A DNA stretch of 64,000 nucleotides from Streptomyces dengpaensis (GCF_002946835.1 NZ_CP026652.1:4092001-4156000), one strand, 5' to 3'; counted from the first letter of the stretch, positions 52,077 to 60,540 are shown. The notes: generated from the sequence alone by a model not told the origin. Program-made: numbers and translations.

Positions 52077-52175
52077 ATGATCGCCAAGCTGCTCGGCAAG
52101 CTGTCCTTCACCCGCCAGTACGGTGCGTACGGGGCCCACGAATGGGATGCGTACGCCGGCGACGACCGGGTCTGA
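52077..52175 (+). CDS. 32-residue peptide, candidate P450-modified RiPP precursor
   Basis: ATG 52077 with GAGAGGAG six bases upstream (the best ribosome site nearby) encodes MIAKLLGKLSFTRQYGAYGA followed by HEWDAYAGDDRV. The N-terminal half is a basic amphipathic leader (K, L, R). The C-terminal half is rich in Tyr and Trp (Y15, Y18, W23, Y26), the residues cross-linked in P450-made RiPPs. A hairpin lies just after it, then the P450 gene 105 bases downstream on the same strand. Known P450 RiPPs (biarylitides, cittilins, atropopeptides) have this layout. The assignment is inference; the sequence shows only the gene, the site and the arrangement. Confidence 0.6.
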   Translation: MIAKLLGKLSFTRQYGAYGAHEWDAYAGDDRV

Positions 52176-52182
52176 CCGCACT

Positions 52183-52212
52183 GCCGGCGGGCGCCCCCGG
52201 GCGCCCACCGGC
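52183..52212 (+). terminator. Hairpin between peptide gene and P450 gene
   Basis: GCCGG and GGGCGCC arms pair perfectly with GGCGCCC and CCGGC. There is no T-run, so partial read-through is likely. Such attenuators let a precursor be made in excess over its enzyme. Confidence 0.55.
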
Positions 52213-52279
52213 TCCCAGCCACGCTGCCGACGATATCGGCCTGGACAGTCGGCAAAGTACGAGAGTCAGTGACGATCTC

Positions 52280-53581
52280 ATGGGCCGAATGAATGAGCCG
52301 CCGCGGTTGCCCGAAGGCAGCTTCGCGGCCTGGAGCCACGACCGGCTAGCACTAGCGCGCCGTGGCGCTGACGAGTGCGGGGACGTCTGGCAGCTGGAGT
52401 CGGGTGTCTACGTAGCCGCTACGGCCGGGCCGTGTGAAGAAGTCCTGCGCCGCGCGCAGGACTTCCCCAAGGCATCCTCGCCTCTCTTCCCGCCGTTGAA
52501 GCGGTCGAGCGGAGCACCGACGTCTGAGGAGCGTGCGCACGCTCACGCCGCCCGCATGCGCGGACTACGCCCGCAGGCGGTTGCAGCCCGGATCGGTGAG
52601 ATTGCGCCCAGGGCCGCTCTATTTGCTGACCAGTGGCCCACGGGCCAGGACGTCGAGATTCTGCCCCCGGTCCGGCACGCCCTGGCAGAGATCGGCGTGC
52701 GCTACCTCTTCTCCGAAGACGCTCCCACCCTGCTGCCCTTTGCCTCACAGCTCTTCCTGGCCCGGGAGGTGCTCGTACGCCCCTCGCGCTGGGTATGGCC
52801 GCGCTGGATCCCCACACCGGCACGGCGGTTCCGCACACGGCAGCAAGTCGCCTTCACCAACGCTTTGCGGCCCATCGTCCGCCGGCGCCGTTCATCGGGC
52901 CGGCTCGGTGACGACATGCTGGGACAGATGCTCCGGTCCTCCTCCCGCTACGGCCTACTGCCAGAAGAGGCCATCCTCGACACTCTCCCCGGAATCACCG
53001 TCGCGACCTTCGAGACACCTTCCCGGGCAGCCGGATGGATCCTGCTCCACCTGGCCCGGCACCCCCAGGCAGCGGACCGCGTCGCGGCCGAAGCCGCCTC
53101 GCTGCCCGCGGACCCGGCCGCGACGACCAGCACCCACCTCGACAGCCTGCAATACACCCAGGCACTGGTACGCGAGGTGCTCCGACTGCACCCCCCGAGC
53201 TGGCTACTGACCCGGCGCGCCACGCGACAGACCCAGCTCGCCGACTACACCATCGACGCCGGGTCCACCGTTCTCGTGTGCCCCTACACCGCCCACCGCG
53301 ACGCACGGGAACACCCCGAGCCGGACCGGTTCCAGCCCGAGCGCTGGCTCGATGATTCGGGCTCGCCGGCGAAACCCGGGGCCTTCCTCTCCTTCGGTAC
53401 CGGGCCGCATGGCTGCGAGGGAGCCGCTCTGGCCATGGCGATGCTGACGCTCCTGACTGCGCAGACCGCCCGCCGCTACCGCTTGAGCGAGCCGCCCGGA
53501 CCGGAACCCAGCTACCAGGTCACCACCTTCGAAGGTCTCGCAACTGTCGGCTTGCGCCTGCGTGCCACCTTGCTCAGCTGA
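52280..53581 (+). CDS. Cytochrome P450
   Basis: The 433-residue protein has the K-helix EVLR (near residue 298, LVREVLRLHPPSWLL), the PERF-like EPDRFQPERWL, and the heme loop FGTGPHGCEG with the cysteine near residue 378. The I-helix reads PGITVATFETPSRAAG, with ETPS in place of the common acid-Thr pair. Length and motifs are complete. No ferredoxin or reductase gene is adjacent. The ATG at 52280 has only a weak ribosome site; ATG 52289 is possible. With the peptide gene upstream, it may cross-link aromatic residues of that peptide; otherwise the substrate is unknown. Confidence 0.88.
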   Translation: MGRMNEPPRLPEGSFAAWSHDRLALARRGADECGDVWQLESGVYVAATAGPCEEVLRRAQDFPKASSPLFPPLKRSSGAPTSEERAHAHAARMRGLRPQAVAARIGEIAPRAALFADQWPTGQDVEILPPVRHALAEIGVRYLFSEDAPTLLPFASQLFLAREVLVRPSRWVWPRWIPTPARRFRTRQQVAFTNALRPIVRRRRSSGRLGDDMLGQMLRSSSRYGLLPEEAILDTLPGITVATFETPSRAAGWILLHLARHPQAADRVAAEAASLPADPAATTSTHLDSLQYTQALVREVLRLHPPSWLLTRRATRQTQLADYTIDAGSTVLVCPYTAHRDAREHPEPDRFQPERWLDDSGSPAKPGAFLSFGTGPHGCEGAALAMAMLTLLTAQTARRYRLSEPPGPEPSYQVTTFEGLATVGLRLRATLLS

Positions 53582-53677
53582 GGGCAGTCCTGCTTTCAGT
53601 GACAGGCCGCCTCCACCCGCGAACAGCGAACGTTGATCAAGTTCGAGTGCCGTTCCGCACACGCTGGGATGACCAGC

Positions 53678-54235
53678 TCATGGTTCTCTCATCGTGTGTC
53701 GCTGGTCGAACTCGTTGGCGAGCATGCCCATCATGACGAGGTCGTGGTGCCGGCCGGCGAAGAAAACGTGTTCCCGCAAGCGCCCCTCCTCGGTGAAGCC
53801 GAGCCGACGGGTAAGTGCCAGCGATGCCTCGTTGTGGGCGAAGATCGCTGCCAGGCATTTGTGATAGCGCCGCTCGGCAAACATGAAGCGCAGCAGCAGC
53901 ATTACGGCTTCTGCCGCGTAGCCCTTGCGCCGGTGGTCAGAGCCGATCGCGATATCGAACTCGAACCAGCCTGAACGAGGGCCGGTGCGATGTGAGCCGA
54001 CTGTGCCAACCAGCGCTCCCGTGGCCGTCGATTCGACTGCCAACCGGAAGCGGTCGTCATCGTACTTGGCAACGGCTTGTTCCTTCGCCCAGGCACGGTA
54101 GCTCTCGGCGGACCGCGGTAGATCCAGCCGGTTCCCTCGCTGCCCGTCATCGTCGGCGAAGCGCATGAACGCTGTCCAGTCGTCGGGCTCGATAGCGCGT
54201 AGGCGTACCCGTTTACCAGTCCAGGACGATGCCAT
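53678..54235 (-). CDS. GNAT acetyltransferase (RimJ/RimL type)
   Basis: The 185-residue protein starts MASSWTGKRVRLRAIEPDDW and has FDIAIGSDHRRKGYAAEAVM (the acetyl-CoA loop RRKGYA), then HNEASLALTRRLGFTEEGRLREHVFF. This is the ribosomal-protein or small-molecule acetylating branch. A GTG at 54250 is an alternative start. It converges on the P450 gene across 96 bases. An acetyl transfer step in a peptide pathway is possible but unproven. Confidence 0.83.
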   Translation of the reverse strand: MASSWTGKRVRLRAIEPDDWTAFMRFADDDGQRGNRLDLPRSAESYRAWAKEQAVAKYDDDRFRLAVESTATGALVGTVGSHRTGPRSGWFEFDIAIGSDHRRKGYAAEAVMLLLRFMFAERRYHKCLAAIFAHNEASLALTRRLGFTEEGRLREHVFFAGRHHDLVMMGMLANEFDQRHTMREP

Positions 54236-54680
54236 GCCCCATTTGATCACGCTGCAGTGCGCGCGAGGCTACGCGACGTGCTGGATGCCGAGGAGGCCGC
54301 CACGGGCCCGGTGACCGCACACCAGGTGTACGGGTGACAGCGCGGCAGGCCGGATCAAGCGGCCGCGAAAACGCGGACCGTAGCAGCGCCGCGGGACCCA
54401 TTCAAGGGCACCGGCCCGCAAACTCGCAGGTCAGACTGCGTGAATGGGAGCGCCGAGCGGTACATGCTGACAGCGCATCACCGGCCGCTGCCGAAAATTC
54501 GCGAGATCTCGCAACGGTATGACCAGCGGTGCACCCTCCTCCGTGTCCGGGAGGCGCCCCCGGGCGGAACAGGGGACTTGCGGTGCCGCGCCGCACGCTC
54601 CACTGAGTACGCCTACTCATGCCGACCCGCACCGGGCCGGGGACGATGGGCTGTGTCGGCGTACAGACGGGAGCGGGGGC
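54236..54680. other. Gap without a recognisable gene
   Basis: No convincing frame is seen. The 3' end carries GGGAGCGGGG before the ATG at 54681. Confidence 0.5.
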
Positions 54681-55448
54681 ATGGGCAGATTTCTGGGGGC
54701 GGTCGTAGCTGTCGTGGCGGCGGCCGCAGCATTGGTCTTCGCATACGTGGCGGGGGCGCCGCCCGCGGTGGTATTCGCCGTCGGGGCGGGCGTGCTGAGC
54801 CTTCTGTGGCTGCTGCTCCTGCTCACGCTGCCCTGGAACCTGTACTTCCGCGCGCATGCGGTGCTCGCCGAGATCGCGGTCAGCCGTGAGAAGGGCATGA
54901 AGGTCTCCCCGGCCCGGGATGCCGAGGCCGCGCGCATCGCCCGCACGATGCTCCGGGCGGCGGTCGCGGGTCACGTCCTGACGGCGGCGGTTGTCTTCGC
55001 GGTCACCTGGGCGACGGGCGAGTTCACGGGTTACTGGTTCGCCGCGTTCTTCCTGCTGAGCACCTTCTTCCGTCCGGCCGGCGCTTACTTCGGCCAGCTC
55101 CGGCGGCGCCTGGGCACCCTCCTGAAGGACGTCACGTATCCGCGGGACGACGTCGTTGAGCTACAGGCCCGGCTGAACCGCGCCGAGGCCGGGACGCGGG
55201 TCCTGGAGGAGAAGGCGGAGGAACAGTACCGAGCCCTCGCCGAACTGCGCCGCACCGTGGACGCGCTGGCCATGAGCACGTACGAGCGGACCGAGGAGGC
55301 GGACCGCAGGATCGCCGCGCTGGGCAGGGAGTTCGAGTCCACGGTGAACCGCCTCACCGACAACCAGGAAATCATCGCGGGCGTGAAGGCGTTCCTGCGC
55401 CTGCTGCGCTCCACCGACGCGGCCGACGGCACCCCGGCCTCCGGCTGA
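54681..55448 (+). CDS. Membrane protein with coiled-coil C-terminus
   Basis: The 255-residue protein has spans at residues 3-26, 30-52, 95-118 and 122-138 (FLGAVVAVVAAAAALVFAYV, LSLLWLLLLLTLPWNLYF, VLTAAVVFAVTWATGEF). A long charged helical region (residues 150-240: VVELQARLNRAEAGTRVLEE..., RRIAALGREFESTVNRLTDN) that suits a coiled coil follows. Function unknown. It is the last gene before att site 3. Confidence 0.65.
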   Translation: MGRFLGAVVAVVAAAAALVFAYVAGAPPAVVFAVGAGVLSLLWLLLLLTLPWNLYFRAHAVLAEIAVSREKGMKVSPARDAEAARIARTMLRAAVAGHVLTAAVVFAVTWATGEFTGYWFAAFFLLSTFFRPAGAYFGQLRRRLGTLLKDVTYPRDDVVELQARLNRAEAGTRVLEEKAEEQYRALAELRRTVDALAMSTYERTEEADRRIAALGREFESTVNRLTDNQEIIAGVKAFLRLLRSTDAADGTPASG

Positions 55449-55565
55449 CCGGGCCTCACAGCTCGACGCGCGGCCACGCCGCGCAATCCGCCTTCGTCGG
55501 CACGCCCTGCGTTCACGCGCATCCGATCGCCGGTCAGGACCGCGGAGCCGGCCCAAGCGCAGTAC

Positions 55566-55610
55566 CTTCCCAAGCTGAGAGAGCGAGCTCGATTCTCGTC
55601 ACCCGCTCCA
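55566..55610 (+). repeat. att site 3: diverged copy of tRNA-Gly 3' end
   Basis: 45 bases match 18068-18112 with two substitutions, ending GTCACCCGCTCCA. It is followed by a degenerate GGCCCAGGTC hairpin half. An SDR gene fragment begins within 30 bases, so the site interrupts or joins it. Confidence 0.85.
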
Positions 55611-55637
55611 TGACTAAGGCCCAGGTCAGAGACCCGG

Positions 55638-55727
55638 CCCGGCCGCCGGATGCGCGGATCCCTTCGACGACCTGTGCACCCCGTTCCCGATTGCGCCCGG
55701 ACACGATGACGTGGGCCCCTCGGCGCG
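55638..55727 (-). pseudogene. Short-chain dehydrogenase fragment
   Basis: The minus strand reads RARRGAHVIVSGRNRERGAQ then VVEGIRASGG, the second beta strand and helix of an SDR cofactor domain. The glycine motif before it and everything after are missing. The downstream end meets att site 3, so recombination at the site removed the rest. About 30 codons survive. Confidence 0.5.
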
Positions 55728-55824
55728 CTCGACACCGGCATCGAACACCTCCGCGCGACGGCAGGCGAGCCGGTACGGACCTGACGGCCTCGGGCCGTCG
55801 CCATGACCGGCGGCGCGGGCAGGG

Positions 55825-56385
55825 TCAGTGGGCCGCCGCGGGCGCGGTCTTCTTGCGGGCGCGGTACGCGGCTGCCTTGATCTTGTTGCCGCAGGACTCC
55901 ATCCCGCACCACTGCCGGCGCTTGCCCCGAGAGCGGTCGATGTAGGTGCGGGTGCACTCCGGGTTGTCGCACTCCTTGAGCAGGGGCACGTCCGGCCCGC
56001 TCAGGAGCTCGACGGCGTGGCGCGCCACCATGGAAAGGGCTTCTTCCGGCGTTGCCTGCGTCCATCGCCCCGACGGAGTGAGCTGCGGCACCGCGGGCGG
56101 CTTGCGTGCCGCGTTGTTCAGCACGGTCAGCGCCGCCCCGTCGTAGTCCTCCGCGAGCCGACGGGCGGTAACCAGCTCGTAAATGGCTTCCCGTACGGTC
56201 GTCGCCTGCTCGACGTCGGCCTCCTGACTGGGGGAGACCGCATCGACGATGCCGGACTCCACGTACCACGCGTTCAGCCTGTCCGGCGTCGTGAACATCT
56301 CGAAGCGCACCGAACGGCGCGCTCGGAGCGTTGCGGCGAAGTCGAGTGCCGGGTTTCCGCACACGAAAGCATGGTCGAGGTTCAC
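55825..56385 (-). CDS. CGNR zinc-finger (ABATE-type) transcriptional regulator
   Basis: The 186-residue protein begins VNLDHAFVCGNPALDFAATL, typical of the stress-sensing N-domain. The C-terminal zinc finger is CDNPECTRTYIDRSRGKRRQ then WCGMESCGNKIKA, where C-x4-C...C-x4-C and the CGN of CGNR are visible. Such proteins regulate nearby hydrolase or oxidoreductase genes. The start is GTG 56385, directly bordered by an inverted repeat (56386-56406) that recurs upstream of the hydrolase gene, so it probably regulates itself and that gene. Confidence 0.87.
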   Translation of the reverse strand: MNLDHAFVCGNPALDFAATLRARRSVRFEMFTTPDRLNAWYVESGIVDAVSPSQEADVEQATTVREAIYELVTARRLAEDYDGAALTVLNNAARKPPAVPQLTPSGRWTQATPEEALSMVARHAVELLSGPDVPLLKECDNPECTRTYIDRSRGKRRQWCGMESCGNKIKAAAYRARKKTAPAAAH

Positions 56386-56406
56386 ATCACCATTCTGACA
56401 GGTGAC
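56386..56406. promoter_or_regulatory. Operator-like repeat 1 (CGNR gene)
   Basis: ATCACC-N9-GGTGAC, an inverted repeat that touches the GTG start codon of the CGNR gene. It matches the three copies at 57972, 58082 and 58124 in arms and spacer length. Confidence 0.7.
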
Positions 56407-56464
56407 TGCTGCGCCGGGCAAGGTCCGTCATCTGCCGAAGCGACGACCCATCGGCCACTCCGAC

Positions 56465-56659
56465 TCAAAGGCCCAGGTCGGCGACGAGGCAGGAGAGGGA
56501 CATCCACGATCTCTCGGCTTCGTAGGCGTACCGCGTCGGGTCGTTCGGCGTAGCCGTCTTCGGCTCGGCCATGTCCTCATGGCGGATACGCTCGGGCAAC
56601 TTGCCGAACCACGCTCGGCGTGCCGCCGCGGCGCTGTCCGTGCTGTTCTGGCTTTCCAT
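56465..56659 (-). CDS. Small hypothetical protein
   Basis: The 64-residue protein MESQNSTDSAAAARRAWFGK, then LPERIRHEDMAEP and YEAERSWMSLSCLVADL, has ACGGAG seven bases upstream of the ATG. It lies between the CGNR gene and the hydrolase gene on the same strand. No domain recognised. Confidence 0.6.
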   Translation of the reverse strand: MESQNSTDSAAAARRAWFGKLPERIRHEDMAEPKTATPNDPTRYAYEAERSWMSLSCLVADLGL

Positions 56660-56842
56660 GGTCGAACTCCGTTCGGTCTCTGGCGGATCAGGGTCCTGTG
56701 ACGGATCGGCGCCCTCGGGCAGATTGGATCCTCCGGTTCCGGGGCCGGATTCATCCCATGTCAGTCACCCGCCAAGAAGGGGACGAAGGGTCGGGCGGTG
56801 CCGTCGCTCGGAGTGAGGGCGTACGGGCTGATCGATGCTTCG

Positions 56843-57907
56843 TCAGAAATGGTCCACGTCGATGACGGCCTGGGCGAAGGCGGTGGGTGCCTCCTGGGGC
56901 AGGTTGTGGCCGATCCCCAGCAGGGTTCGGTGCTCGTACTTGCCCGTGAACCTGTCCCGGTACGAGGCGCCGTCACCCGGAGCGGTGAAGGGATCCCGCT
57001 CGGGGTCGAGGGTGATGGTGGGCACCTCGATGACCGGCCGCGCGGCAAGCCGCTTCTCGGGTCCGTCGTAGCGGCGCTCCCCGTCGGCGAGGCTCAGCCG
57101 CCAGCGGTAGTTGTGGATGACGATGGCCGCGTAGTCGGGGTTGCCGAAGGCCGCCGCCGTGCGCTCGAACGTGGCGTCGTCGAAGTCCCACGTCGGGGAG
57201 ACGGTGTCCCAGACGAGCCTGGCCAGGTCGTGGCGCAGGGTCTTGTCCTCCATGGCGAGCCGGCCTCGCTCGGTGGAGAAGTAGTACTGGTACCACCAGT
57301 TGTGTTCGGCCTTGGGTGCCAGCGGCTTCAGGTTGGCCTCGAGGTTGGTGATGAGATATCCGCTCACCGACACGAGGGCCTTGCAGCGTTCGGGCCAGAG
57401 TGCGGCGATGATGTCGGCGGTGCGCGATCCCCAGTCGAAGCCGGCCAGAACGGCCCTCTCGATCTTGAGGGCGTCCATCAAGGCGATGATGTCCAGGGCG
57501 ATGGCCGACTGCTGGGCATTCCGGAACGTCCGGTCGGAGAGGAAGCGCGTCGTGCCGTGGCCGCGCAGATACGGGACGATCACCCGGTAGCCCTCCTCGG
57601 CCAGCAGTGGGGCGACGTCGACGTAGCTGTGGATGTCGTACGGCCAGCCGTGCAGGCAGATGACCGCGGGACCGTGGGCGGGGCCCAGTTCCGCGTAGCC
57701 GACGCTCAGCAGACCGGCCCTGATCTGCTTCAGCCGCGGAAAGGTGCTGTGCGCGGCGGGGACGACCGTGGAAACGGTCGACGCCGGGGATGCGCCGCTC
57801 CGGGTGACGGCGGACGCGGCCTGCAGGCCCTGCAGGCCGGTCAGTGAGACGGCTGCCGCACCCGTGCCCAGTCCCAGGGCCTTGCTGAAGCTACGCCTGT
57901 TGATCAT
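56843..57907 (-). CDS. TAT-exported alpha/beta hydrolase, epoxide-hydrolase-like
   Basis: The 354-residue protein has a twin-arginine signal (MINRRSFSKALGLGTGAAAV). The oxyanion-hole motif is ICLHGWPYDIHSY (residue ~90). The nucleophile elbow AGFDWGSRTADI carries Asp, not Ser, as in epoxide hydrolases and haloalkane dehalogenases. The catalytic His is in GIGHNLPQEAP near the end. Asp suggests epoxide or haloalkane cleavage outside the cytoplasm. GGAGGG lies upstream of the ATG. Three operator-like repeats lie in its upstream region. Confidence 0.85.
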   Translation of the reverse strand: MINRRSFSKALGLGTGAAAVSLTGLQGLQAASAVTRSGASPASTVSTVVPAAHSTFPRLKQIRAGLLSVGYAELGPAHGPAVICLHGWPYDIHSYVDVAPLLAEEGYRVIVPYLRGHGTTRFLSDRTFRNAQQSAIALDIIALMDALKIERAVLAGFDWGSRTADIIAALWPERCKALVSVSGYLITNLEANLKPLAPKAEHNWWYQYYFSTERGRLAMEDKTLRHDLARLVWDTVSPTWDFDDATFERTAAAFGNPDYAAIVIHNYRWRLSLADGERRYDGPEKRLAARPVIEVPTITLDPERDPFTAPGDGASYRDRFTGKYEHRTLLGIGHNLPQEAPTAFAQAVIDVDHF

Positions 57908-57971
57908 GGGAATGCCCTCCGCGCGTTTACGTGTACCGGCTTGTGCGATGGCCGACTGTTCCACAAAGATC

Positions 57972-57992
57972 GTCACCAGTCAAACAGGTGAC
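57972..57992. promoter_or_regulatory. Operator-like repeat 2 (hydrolase promoter)
   Basis: GTCACC-AGTCAAACA-GGTGAC, perfect arms, 65 bases upstream of the hydrolase start codon. Confidence 0.72.
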
Positions 57993-58081
57993 GGTGAGCG
58001 GCCATCCACGCCTGGTTTCCGCGGCCTTTTGCTGCGGCTCCGCCAGATGGCACTCCGGTCAGGCTCAATCCCTCCGCCATC

Positions 58082-58144
58082 ATCACCGCCTCGACTGGTG
58101 AAACGCGAAGCTGCCAATCTTCAGTCACCGCCTGAACGGGTGAC
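58082..58144. promoter_or_regulatory. Operator-like repeats 3 and 4
   Basis: ATCACC-N9-GGTGAA (58082-58102) and GTCACC-N9-GGTGAC (58124-58144) are 42 bp apart, four helical turns, between the hydrolase and the divergent PA14/FN3 gene. Confidence 0.7.
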
Positions 58145-58285
58145 GTGGGCGCGGAGGGTGGCGGTGTCGACGGGGGTTCCGGTCCGGGTGTGGTGGTCGG
58201 CGCCATCGGGCGCGCCGTGCAACCTTCCTCCCAGGTCACGGGTCTCCACGCTGTACGTCCTGCCCGCACAGCGCGAAAGGTCCCC

Positions 58286-59716
58286 GTGCGCCAGAAGAGT
58301 CTCGTCGCCGCCGTGACCGGTGGCGCCATGTCCGCCGTCGTCCTCGGCAGCCTGCTGGCCGCCGCCCCGCAGGCGGCAGCCGCCGACGTCACCTGCTCGA
58401 CCAACGTCCACAAGCGGACGTTCTACAAGAACACCTCGTTCTCCGGCTCCCCGGCGAGGACCGACTGCGACAGCACCATCGACCAGAGCTGGTCCGGCAG
58501 CCCGTTCTCCGGCATGCCGTCGAACAACTTCGGTGTCCGCTGGTCGGTGACCCGCGACTTCGGCTCCGGCGGCCCCTTCACGTTCACCGTCTCCGCCACC
58601 GACGGCGTCCGCGTCTACCTGGACGGCGTCCGCAAGATCGACCTGTGGACGGGCACCGGTGACACCGCCCGCTCCAAGAGCGTCAACCTCACCGTCCCCT
58701 CCGGCAAGCACACCCTCCGCGTCGACTACGTGAACTGGAGCGGCGCCGCGAAGGTCAAGTACACGTACACGCCCCGGACTTCGGCCACGTACGACAAGAC
58801 GAAGCCACTCGCCCCCACCGGCGCGAAGACCGCCTACAACACCACCACCCGCAAGACGATCCTCTCCTGGTCCGCCAACAAGGAGATGGACCTGGCGAGT
58901 TACTCCCTCTACCGGCGGCCCGTCGGCTCCAGCACCTGGACGAAGGTCACCACGACCACCGCCCGCAGCCACACCGACCCCCTCGTGAACCCCGACGACC
59001 GCACGCCCTACTACTACGAGGTGCGCGCCATGGACAAGGCGGGCAACACCTCCTCCGGCAGCACGGACACCATCGTCCGTCCCCTGCCGATCGTCACCTC
59101 CCTGACCGGCACCTACGACAAGGCGACCGGCAAGGTCACCCTGAACTGGCCCCTCAACACCGAGCCGCACTTCGACCACTACACGGTCCTCAGCAACGAC
59201 CTGGTGGACGGCTATTACAAGTGGGTCCCGCTGGGCACGACAACCGGCAACACCTGGACCACCGGCCCCGTCACCGCCGACGGCGAGACCCGCCACTACC
59301 GCGTCCTCGTCACCAACGACGGCGGCACCACCACCTACAACCCGAACTGGCTCGACGCCTACGCCCCCCATGAGCTCTGGCTCACGATCCCCGACGGCAT
59401 CGCCCCTGCCTACGCCCCCGACCTGACCCTGGGCTCGTGCGCGAGCGGCATCCAGGCGACCGCCAGCGACAGCACGCCGGCCCCGATCCGCGACTTCAAC
59501 GGCTTCGAGATCGAGCGCCGCGAGGCGGGCACGAACACCTGGTCGGTCGTCCTGCACCAGGGCTACGACCCGCGCCTGGCCACCGCCACGGCCACCGTCT
59601 GCGACCCGCTGCCCGCCGACGGGCGCACCTATGAGTACCGGGCCCGTTCCTATGACACGGCCGGGAACTACTCGCCGTACAGCGAGATGCGTGCCGTGAC
59701 CGTGCCGGTCGGCTGA
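58286..59716 (+). CDS. Secreted PA14-like and fibronectin type III protein
   Basis: The 476-residue protein starts at GTG 58286 (AAAGG five bases upstream) with a signal peptide (VRQKSLVAAVTGGAMSAVVL, cleavage near AAAA). Residues 30-160 resemble a PA14-type carbohydrate-binding beta domain (FGVRWSVTRDFGSGGPFTFT, YLDGVRKIDLW). At least two fibronectin type III domains follow (TILSWSANKEMDLASYSLYR, then VTLNWPLNTEPHFDHYTVL) and a final beta domain. It may bind cell-surface or polysaccharide ligands. Confidence 0.82.
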   Translation: MRQKSLVAAVTGGAMSAVVLGSLLAAAPQAAAADVTCSTNVHKRTFYKNTSFSGSPARTDCDSTIDQSWSGSPFSGMPSNNFGVRWSVTRDFGSGGPFTFTVSATDGVRVYLDGVRKIDLWTGTGDTARSKSVNLTVPSGKHTLRVDYVNWSGAAKVKYTYTPRTSATYDKTKPLAPTGAKTAYNTTTRKTILSWSANKEMDLASYSLYRRPVGSSTWTKVTTTTARSHTDPLVNPDDRTPYYYEVRAMDKAGNTSSGSTDTIVRPLPIVTSLTGTYDKATGKVTLNWPLNTEPHFDHYTVLSNDLVDGYYKWVPLGTTTGNTWTTGPVTADGETRHYRVLVTNDGGTTTYNPNWLDAYAPHELWLTIPDGIAPAYAPDLTLGSCASGIQATASDSTPAPIRDFNGFEIERREAGTNTWSVVLHQGYDPRLATATATVCDPLPADGRTYEYRARSYDTAGNYSPYSEMRAVTVPVG

Positions 59717-59809
59717 CGGTCACGGGGAACCGTGACGGGGCCCGCAATCTGCTGAGCCAGGTGCCCAAGTCCCTTCTACGGCTATGACTTCGGCGCCGGG
59801 ACGCTCCCG

Positions 59810-60253
59810 TCAGAGTGGCAGGTCGTCGGGCAGCACCCGGAATGCCTTGTGGCGGCCCAGCGGGCGCACGGCGCGGAAATCGCGGCGATCGAGGGTGAGA
59901 ATCGCGTCGGTGTCGTAGTCGGCGGCCAGGGCCACGTTCACCGCGTCGGCCAGGTCGAGGTCCAGTGAGCGGTAGCGGGTGCGGACGGACTGGGCAGCGC
60001 CCAGGTGGCCCTCCGTGATCTCCGGCATGACGACACGCCCCCGGCTCATCCAGCGCCGGAGGTCGTCGACCGCGCTCACGGCCGCCTCCCGCCCCAACTC
60101 GCGCGTGGCGACGTGATCCAGTTCCGCAAGCAGGAGCGGTGACATCACCAGGAGACCGGCCGCCATGAGCGCCTCATTCGCCGCCCCGTGCTCCGGGTGA
60201 GTCGAGTCGAGAGCCGCCAGGAGGCCGGACGTGTCGGCAATGACGATGATCAC
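59810..60253 (-). CDS. PIN-domain toxin (VapC-like)
   Basis: The 147-residue protein has the PIN acidic residues: IADTSGLLAALD near residue 7, LAELDHVATRE near 45, and DLDLADAVNVALAADY near 100, with TLDRRDFRAV at the end. PIN toxins are Mg-dependent RNases. Its GTG start overlaps the stop of the upstream antitoxin gene, the usual VapBC coupling. Confidence 0.87.
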   Translation of the reverse strand: MIIVIADTSGLLAALDSTHPEHGAANEALMAAGLLVMSPLLLAELDHVATRELGREAAVSAVDDLRRWMSRGRVVMPEITEGHLGAAQSVRTRYRSLDLDLADAVNVALAADYDTDAILTLDRRDFRAVRPLGRHKAFRVLPDDLPL

Positions 60254-60510
60254 GCCGCTGTCCCGGACCCAGAGTCGGCCTCACGCCGGACGGCGTCGGC
60301 GACCGCGTCACGGACCTCGTCCTTGGCCGGCGTACGGCCCGGTCCCTCGAAGGTGCGCGAGAACAGCGGCTCATCCCAGACACGGTTTGCCATGGCCGCG
60401 AGGTGGATCCCCTGACGGATGATCTCGGCCTCGCTTATCCCCCGACGCTTGGCGGCCTCCTTGATGATCGCCAGGTCCTCGGGATCGGCGTAGACATTGG
60501 TGCGCTTCAT
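60250..60510 (-). CDS. Ribbon-helix-helix antitoxin (CopG/VapB-like)
   Basis: The 86-residue protein MKRTNVYADPEDLAIIKEAA then RRGISEAEIIRQGIHLAA is a ribbon-helix-helix DNA-binding domain. The C-terminal part (WDEPLFSRTFEGPGRTP) is the toxin-neutralising segment. ATG 60510 was chosen; ATG 60516 is possible. Two direct repeats just upstream may be its operator. Confidence 0.83.
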   Translation of the reverse strand: MKRTNVYADPEDLAIIKEAAKRRGISEAEIIRQGIHLAAMANRVWDEPLFSRTFEGPGRTPAKDEVRDAVADAVRREADSGSGTAA

Positions 60511-60513
60511 GGA

Positions 60514-60540
60514 CATGTACCAAGCGTAGCTCATGTACCA
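60514..60540 (-). promoter_or_regulatory. Direct repeats upstream of the antitoxin gene
   Basis: TGGTACATG occurs twice 18 bp apart on the coding strand (CATGTACCA at 60514 and 60532). The spacing suits repeat binding by RHH dimers on one face of the helix; the downstream copy ends at the start codons. Confidence 0.6.
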
